The notes under the pieces were generated by a model. It saw nothing but the letters and a program-made list of their open reading frames with translations, had not been told where the DNA came from and did not search any database. The position numbers were made by a program, and so were the translations under genes. A DNA stretch of 64,000 nt, taken from assembly GCA_029891385.1 (NCBI GenBank), contig CM057230.1, positions 21,518,847 through 21,582,846 on the forward strand, in the 5' to 3' direction. Origin of the DNA: Erythroxylum novogranatense. Taxonomy: Eukaryota; Streptophyta; Magnoliopsida; Malpighiales; Erythroxylaceae. Positions 58,821 to 64,000 of the stretch are shown piece after piece (positions within the stretch are counted from its first letter, which is position 1; every line of letters begins with the position of its first letter).

Positions 58821-60130
58821 TCAAGTTTCGAGAGTTCCAGGGCCTCGATAGAATCTTCCGCTCACATCGCGTAGGTGTAAGAGCCATGTCCGCTTGCTTC
58901 GACCACCGACAGGTCCTTCCCACACCTGTCCGAGCTTTCCAGGGTATTTTTCAGCAGCCTCGGCTTTTCGCAGAACGTACCCACCGACCTTTATGTCGCT
59001 CGGCTTTACTCTTCTGTTGTAGAACTTCGTTGCTTTTTGCCTGACGACTTCAGAACGGGCGGCTGCCCTATCCCTATCTTCACTAAGGAGCACGAGTTTT
59101 GCTCGGCGGGCTTCATTATTCCGTTCTTCTTCATAGCTCGACACCCTTTGGTTGTGCAACACTACTTCTACTGGGACTTGGGCTTCCGCCCCGAAGGTCA
59201 TCCTGAACGGAGTTTCCCTTGTGGCTCCGTTTGGCGTGGTTCTGTACGCCCACAACATTTCATCCAGTTCTTCCACCCAAGTCTTTCATCCATCTAGGCG
59301 CTTTTTGAGAGCACTCATTATCTTTTTGTTGGTGTTCTTCGCGAGACCGTTGCTTTGGGGGTGAGCTACTGAGGTCAACTGCAGCCTTATCTTTAGTCGG
59401 TAGCAGAAATCTCTGAACTTCTCGTTATCGAACTGCCGACCATTGTCTGTAACTAGCACCATAGGCATCCCGAAGCGACTTAGTATATTTTTCTTCACGA
59501 AGCTCTCTACCTTCTGTTCGGTAATTGTAGCGACCGCTTCTGCTTCTACCCATTTGGCGAAGTACTCCACTGCCACTACTAGGAACTTCTTCTGTCCAGA
59601 ACTGAGAGGGAAAGGCCCCAGTATATCCATTCCCCATTGAGCAAAAGGGATAGGATGACTCACGATTTTCATCTTCTCAGTTGGCTGATGAGAAAGGCTA
59701 CTGTTTTTCTGGCAAGCCTCACATCGATCGACTTTCTCCTGGCAGTCTTTTCTCATTGTCGGCCAGTAATACCAGCCTATGAGCCAACATTCTGCCTCCT
59801 ACGTGGTTTCCACACATTCCTTCATGGACTTCGACCATTGCTTGTTCTGCCTCTTCTTCGCTCAAGCATCGCAGCAGTGGCCAATCATAAGATTGCTTAT
59901 ATAGGATGCCGTTAACGATTGCATATTCGGCCGTCTTTATTCTCAGTTTCTTGGCCTCCAAGGTTTCTTCCGGTTGTGTTCCCTCTAGGAGATACCGTCT
60001 GATCTGTTCCATCCAACTTGATCGACCGGTATTTGTGTCGAGAACTTCCTTGGCTTTCTGAATGCTAGGCCGATCTAGTCGCTCGACTAAAACGTTATTT
60101 ATGGCATCTCAATCGGAAGTCATTTTGGAG
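58821..60130 (-). pseudogene. Element C integrase
   Basis: The zinc-binding part reads VHEGMCGNHVGGRMLAHRL (60012-59719 frame) and then, in the next frame, MRKDCQEKVDRCEACQKN. The core (59756-59286) has WGMDILGPFP and VTDNGRQFDN. At the third catalytic position it has NGLAKNTNK, where a glutamate is expected before NTN; element A keeps GAG there. The C-terminal part (59276-58821) has ELDEMLWAYRTTPNGATRET and KVGGYVLRKAEAAEKYPGKL. Frameshifts lie near 59750 and 59280. Confidence 0.85.
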
Positions 60131-60229
60131 AGCGCATCCGCCTTAGCATTTTGAGCTCGTTCTATTCTACTGATTGAATACTGCTCGAAATTACTTAACT
60201 CCTACTTTACCAGCTTCAGGTACTTGATC

Positions 60230-60980
60230 ATGCTGTTCCCCTTTGCTTAATACTCTCCAGTAACTTGACCGACCACTACTTGGCTATCGCTATATACATT
60301 GAGATGTTTTACCTCCATTTCTTTAGCCAATTGGAGGCCGGCTATCAGAGCCTCGTATTCTGCCTTGTTATTGGAGGCCTTGAATTCTAGCCGAATGGCG
60401 TATTCCACCTTTTCTTCCATATGCGGGCTAGTCAATACCACTCTCGCTCGCATCCTCTCGGCTTAGACGACCCGTCAACGAATAAGCTCCAGGCAGGGCA
60501 TAGCTCACCCTGCGAGCTAGGTTGGTTCATTTCTGCAATGAAGTCTGCCAACACCTGTGCCTTAATCGTCGTCCGAGACTTGTATTGTATGTCGAACTCT
60601 CCCAGCTCTACCGCCTATTTTATTAGTCGACCCGAGGTTTCGGGCTTTTGAAGGCACTGCCTGAGGGGTTGGTCGGTCCATACCTCGATGGTATGACTCT
60701 GGAAGTAAGGTCTTAGTTTCCGAGCCGCCGTTATCAAGGAGAGAGCCAGTTTTTCTATAAGTGCATACCGTGTTTCTGGTCCGGTCAACACCTTGCTGAC
60801 ATAGTAGATCGGGCGTTGCTCATTTCCCTCTGATCGAATGAGTAATCGCTTGTTGATCGACCCTTTCAGAATCCGCCAAATATAAGATCGATTCTCCCCT
60901 CAATCTGGGCTTTGGGATGGGCGGGCTAGATGATATTGCTTCAAATGTTGAAAAGCTTTCTCGCATTCATCCGACCACTG
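60230..60980 (-). pseudogene. Element C RNase H domains (two in tandem)
   Basis: The first has PIYYVSKVLTGPETRYALIE near 60830-60770, then LITAARKLRPYF and TDQPLRQCLQKPE near 60670. The second has LFVDGSS near 60490, NNKAEYEALIAGLQLAKEME (about 60380-60320) and YSDSQVVVGQVTGEY to 60247. Tandem RNase H, the second of archaeal type, is a known mark of the Tat lineage. Stops interrupt the first and the link between them. Confidence 0.75.
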
Positions 60981-61758
60981 AAACCGGGTTACATCCGCTT
61001 TCCTTAAAATTTTGAAAAATGGGAGGCACTTATCTCCTAATTTGGAAACGAACCTGCTTAGAGAAACTAACCGACCGGTCAATATCTGTATTTCTTTCAA
61101 GCATTGCGGCGATGACATTTGGATGATGGCTTCGATCTTCTCTGGATTAGCTTTAATCCCCCGCTGAGTAATCATGAACCCCAGGAATTTTCCTGATACC
61201 ACACCAAAGACGCATTTTTCTGGGTTCAACTTCATCTGAAATTTGTTAAGGGTCTGGAAGACCTCTCTGAGATCCTTCACATGCTTCGCGACCGTCTTAC
61301 TTTTGACCACCATATCATCTACATAGGCCTCGACTGATCTGTTTCTTAAAAACTTCTATGACGAGCCGCTGGTAGGTGGCCCCCGCATTCTTCAAGCCGA
61401 ACGACATTACTTGATAACAATATGTGCCTTGGTCAGTTATAAAGGCAGTCTTTTCTTCGTCTTCGAGACTCATCTGAATTTGATGGTAACCCGAGAAAGC
61501 ATCCAAGAAGCTTAAAAGTTCATGTCCGGAGGTGGAGTCTACTAACTAGTCGATCTTGGGCAAGAGAAAGTTGTCCTTTGGACATGCTTTGTTCAGGTCG
61601 GTGAAATCGATGCAGATTCTCCACTTCCCTTTCTTCTTTTTCACTAAAATCACATTGGCGAGCCATTCAGGGTACTTGACTTCTCGGATGAACCCGGCTT
61701 CGAGTAGTTTCTCTATTTCTTTCTCGATCACCTCCACCTCAGCTCCTTCACGTGCCAT
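60900..61758 (-). pseudogene. Element C reverse transcriptase
   Basis: Blocks in order: EKEIEKLLEAGFIREVKYPE and VLVKKKKGKWRICIDFTDLN; ACPKDNFLLPKID ending at a TAG (61546-61548) in place of a Gln; DAFSGYHQIQM and GLKNAGATYQRLV; and the catalytic YVDD near 61330-61319, which lies one frame away from the preceding block. The last frame (61313-60900) continues KSKTVAKHVKDL to FKILRKADVTRFQW. One nonsense codon and one frameshift break it. Confidence 0.85.
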
Positions 61759-62555
61759 CGCTTCTTTTGTCTAATCGACTTGTAGTCATGTCGAATACCA
61801 AGGGAGTGCGATGCGACCGACCGAGAAACTCCGGGCATGTCGCGTGGTACCCAAGTGAAGACCGATCTGTTTTCTACCAAACAGTCCGTGATTTCTTTAA
61901 CTAGGTCATTCTGAAGCTCGGAGCCTAGATTTGTGATTTTAGAGCGATCGACTTCATCCAGTATGACCCGTTGCGTTTCTTCTACTGGGTTCATTCTCTC
62001 CGTCTCCTCATCAGCTCTCACGTCAAGAGAGCTCGTCAGGACTACCGCCCCGTCTAGTATTTTTGATTCCGCTAAGTAGCACTCCCTAGCAATTCTCTGC
62101 TGTCCCCTGATAATACCGATTTCATGGGGCGTTGGGAATTTGATCGCTTGGTAGTAGGTGGAGACGACTGCTCTAAGAGCGTTTTGAGTAGCTCGTCCAA
62201 TTATCGCATTGTACGTCCCTTGAAACTTCACAACCAAGAACTCAACGTCCTTCTCTATTTGACGCGACTTTTGTCCTAACTTCACTTTTGGTAGACCCGC
62301 AACGGTGGCGATCTTGATTACCACTGATAGGTCCCCATAAGCGTTGGTCGATCCTCGGGTACCTCCATCCGCCAAGGCATCATAATACAACAGGTCGACC
62401 GAGCTGCCCGTATCAATCATTACCTGCTTTACCTCGTTGCCGTCCATGTTCAGATTTACAACGAGCGCGTCGTCATGAGGGCAACTTATACCGTCAAGGT
62501 CGGATTCGTCGAACGATATTATCCCATCGTTCTGCCTCTTTCTTTTTGCTGACAA
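61728..62555 (-). pseudogene. Element C protease and pro-RT linker
   Basis: The 275-codon frame contains the aspartic protease motif MIDTGSSVDLLYYDAL (catalytic Asp48, 62414-62412) and GTYNAIIGRATQNALRA, the flap/ILG-like block. It then runs through an acidic linker with CLVENRSVFTWVPRDMPGVS into the start of RT. It overlaps the gag frame by 37 bases in another frame, so gag and pro are out of register here. Confidence 0.85.
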
Positions 62556-63830
62556 TTCTTCACCGACCTGCCTGGCATACCTCTTTCTTCCTTTAGCAGT
62601 GGACCCCCTGTTGCATTTCCACCAAAAATCATATTGATGACCCTAACCGGTCGGTCATCTTGTTGCCCAGTGTTTCTGTCGTCTCTTGCCCTGGACCGTC
62701 CCCTCAGTTTGCGTCGGTCATCAGTATTCGCATTCTGCCTCCCTCCATTATTCCTATCATTCCGCCTCCAATGCTGTCGCCTGTTGTCGGGTCGACTGGT
62801 TTTGTATTCGTTATCTCGGTCGGCATTTTGTTCGTACTTCACAAATTGTCCCAGCCTTCCCCTTTGGATGAGGGAATCGATTTCTCTTTTCAATTGCCAG
62901 CAATCTTCCGTGTCATGACCGATGTCTTTATGGAAATGGCAATATAAATCCGGGTTCCTATCCTTGGAGAAAGTCTTCATTTTGTTGGGTTCTTGGATAG
63001 GTTCCCTCCGCCTCTCGGCCGCCAAGATTTCCAGTATAAATGCTGAGCGGGGTGAACTCCTGTCGATATCCCTGTTGATCGGTTGGTTTTCTCCAGCTCG
63101 ACTGACCTTTTTACCGCTTATGCGAACCATTCGCTCTGTCATTTGGCGAGCGATCATCCGTCCTACGCTTCGTATTACTCAGCACTTCTTCGAGCTGAAT
63201 GTAATTATCCGTCCTATTTCTTATTTCTTGAATGGATCGGGGTTGATCGAGGGCCAACGACTTTTTGAACTCCTCATCTCTCGTGTTATTCATGAGCGCT
63301 GCCAACATGGACGAGCAAGTGAGGTCGGAGACCTCGACCGCTTCATTATTGAGCCGAGTGATGAACTCCATAAACTTTCATTCATTCCTTGGGTCAATTG
63401 CATCACTTATAGTGCGGTCTTCTGTGGTCGCTTACTTGTGGCGAATTGATTGAGGAAAAGTAGCCTAAAATCCTCAAAGCAAGTAATACAACTCGGAGGT
63501 AAGCTATTGAACCATCGTCGAGCTCCCTCTTGAAAGGTAGTACAGAAAGCCTTGCACTGAATGGCGTCTGGAACGCAGTGCAGGTTCATCATCGACTGAA
63601 AGTGCTGTAGGTAGTTCAGGGGATCGGTCTTTTCAGTATATTTCTCGGGCGTCGGTATTTTGGTGCCGGGCGCCGGGAAGCTATCCAGGATTGCCGGAGT
63701 AAAAGGAGAGCTATACTGAGTTGTTGGGGGATCTGGGCGAAAGCTCATGGCCGCATTGATCCGATCGTCCACGATTTTTTCTAGGGCTTCGGTAGGGTGG
63801 CGATTGGTTGTTATCTTGATGCATCGTGCA
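62519..63830 (-). pseudogene. Element C gag
   Basis: Frames 63772-63407, 63371-63111 and 63157-62519 follow each other. The retrotransposon gag core has PTPEKYTEKTDPLNYLQHFQ, FQEGARRWFNSLPP and FRLLFLNQFATSK, then LNNEAVEVSDLTCSSMLAAL. The tail carries YCHFHKDIGHDTEDCWQLK, an HCHC-like knuckle, and ends in the Arg-rich DRPVRVINMIFGG. A TAA (63407) and a frameshift near 63130 break it. Confidence 0.85.
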
Positions 63831-64000
63831 TTTTTTCATTGCCAGTCTTGCCGAGAATGTAAAATCTGGCGAATCAACAGATCAACCGCTTCCTCAATCT
63901 GTTTTCGGGTGAGGGAGGTATGCACAGGCGCAGGAGAGTCTGCCTCTGAGAGATGCTGGAGATTCGAGCGTATGGTGGTTCCAACGTTATCGTCCAATGC

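Larger units (their letters stand above)
54124..64000 (-). mobile_element. Element C: Tat-like Ty3/gypsy retrotransposon, runs off the window
   Basis: Minus-strand order is gag, protease, RT, RNase H, second RNase H and integrase, then the hairpin-core tandem array. The antisense accessory gene (plus strand), the polypurine tract and the 3' LTR (54546-54124) follow. The 5' LTR lies beyond 64000. It is the better-preserved relative of element A. Most domains are open for long stretches but are separated by single frameshifts and by nonsense codons of the CAG-to-TAG kind. Its low-coordinate end abuts the LINE 5' end, so it may have inserted into or beside it. Confidence 0.85.

Overview
The window is nuclear DNA of a flowering plant, most likely a eudicot. 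The signs are multi-exon genes with GT-AG introns, a xyloglucan endotransglucosylase very close to poplar/Arabidopsis proteins, a DUF247 (UPF0481) gene, long AT-rich spacers, and mostly nested plant retrotransposons. Four host genes are supported: a single-exon SMYD-type SET-domain methyltransferase of the ASHR2 type (13455-14660, +), a 13-exon heparan-alpha-glucosaminide N-acetyltransferase-like membrane protein (36980-40728, +), a DUF247 gene (41693-43133, -) and a four-exon XTH (44733-46131, -). ASHR2 and XTH read through cleanly. The acetyltransferase carries one single-base deletion and the DUF247 gene two.

Layout: 0.8-2.9 kb is a decayed Ty1/copia (Sirevirus-like) gag, minus strand. A SINE fragment and trinucleotide microsatellites lie at 4.2-4.6 kb. 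A 3.9 kb TG...CA sequence flanked by a perfect 5-bp target duplication (6939-10830) is best read as a giant solo LTR. A 1.3 kb non-autonomous hAT element with an 8-bp duplication follows (11252-12559), then ASHR2. From 15.6 to 33.8 kb lies Ty3/gypsy element A (Tat-like, tRNA-Lys primer site, + strand), split by chromovirus element B (20475-29885, Tekay/Del-like, 2.4 kb LTRs, chromodomain). The host genes at 36-46 kb follow. An L1-type LINE (about 48.2-54.1 kb, -) comes next, and then element C (54124 to beyond 64000, -), a better-preserved relative of element A.

The most unusual structure is shared by A and C. Downstream of integrase each carries a tandem array whose unit contains a short hairpin core (CCAAG...CTTGG). 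Between that array and the 3' LTR each carries a gene on the opposite strand to gag-pol. That gene encodes an N-terminal domain resembling the 'putative gypsy type transposon' family (PF04195) and a C-terminal coiled coil, with a TATA-like box about 180-215 bp before its start. Element C also has a second short tandem array of the same 55-bp period near its 3' LTR. Element A has lost protease and the reverse transcriptase core. Element C has lost the integrase catalytic glutamate. Neither looks autonomous.
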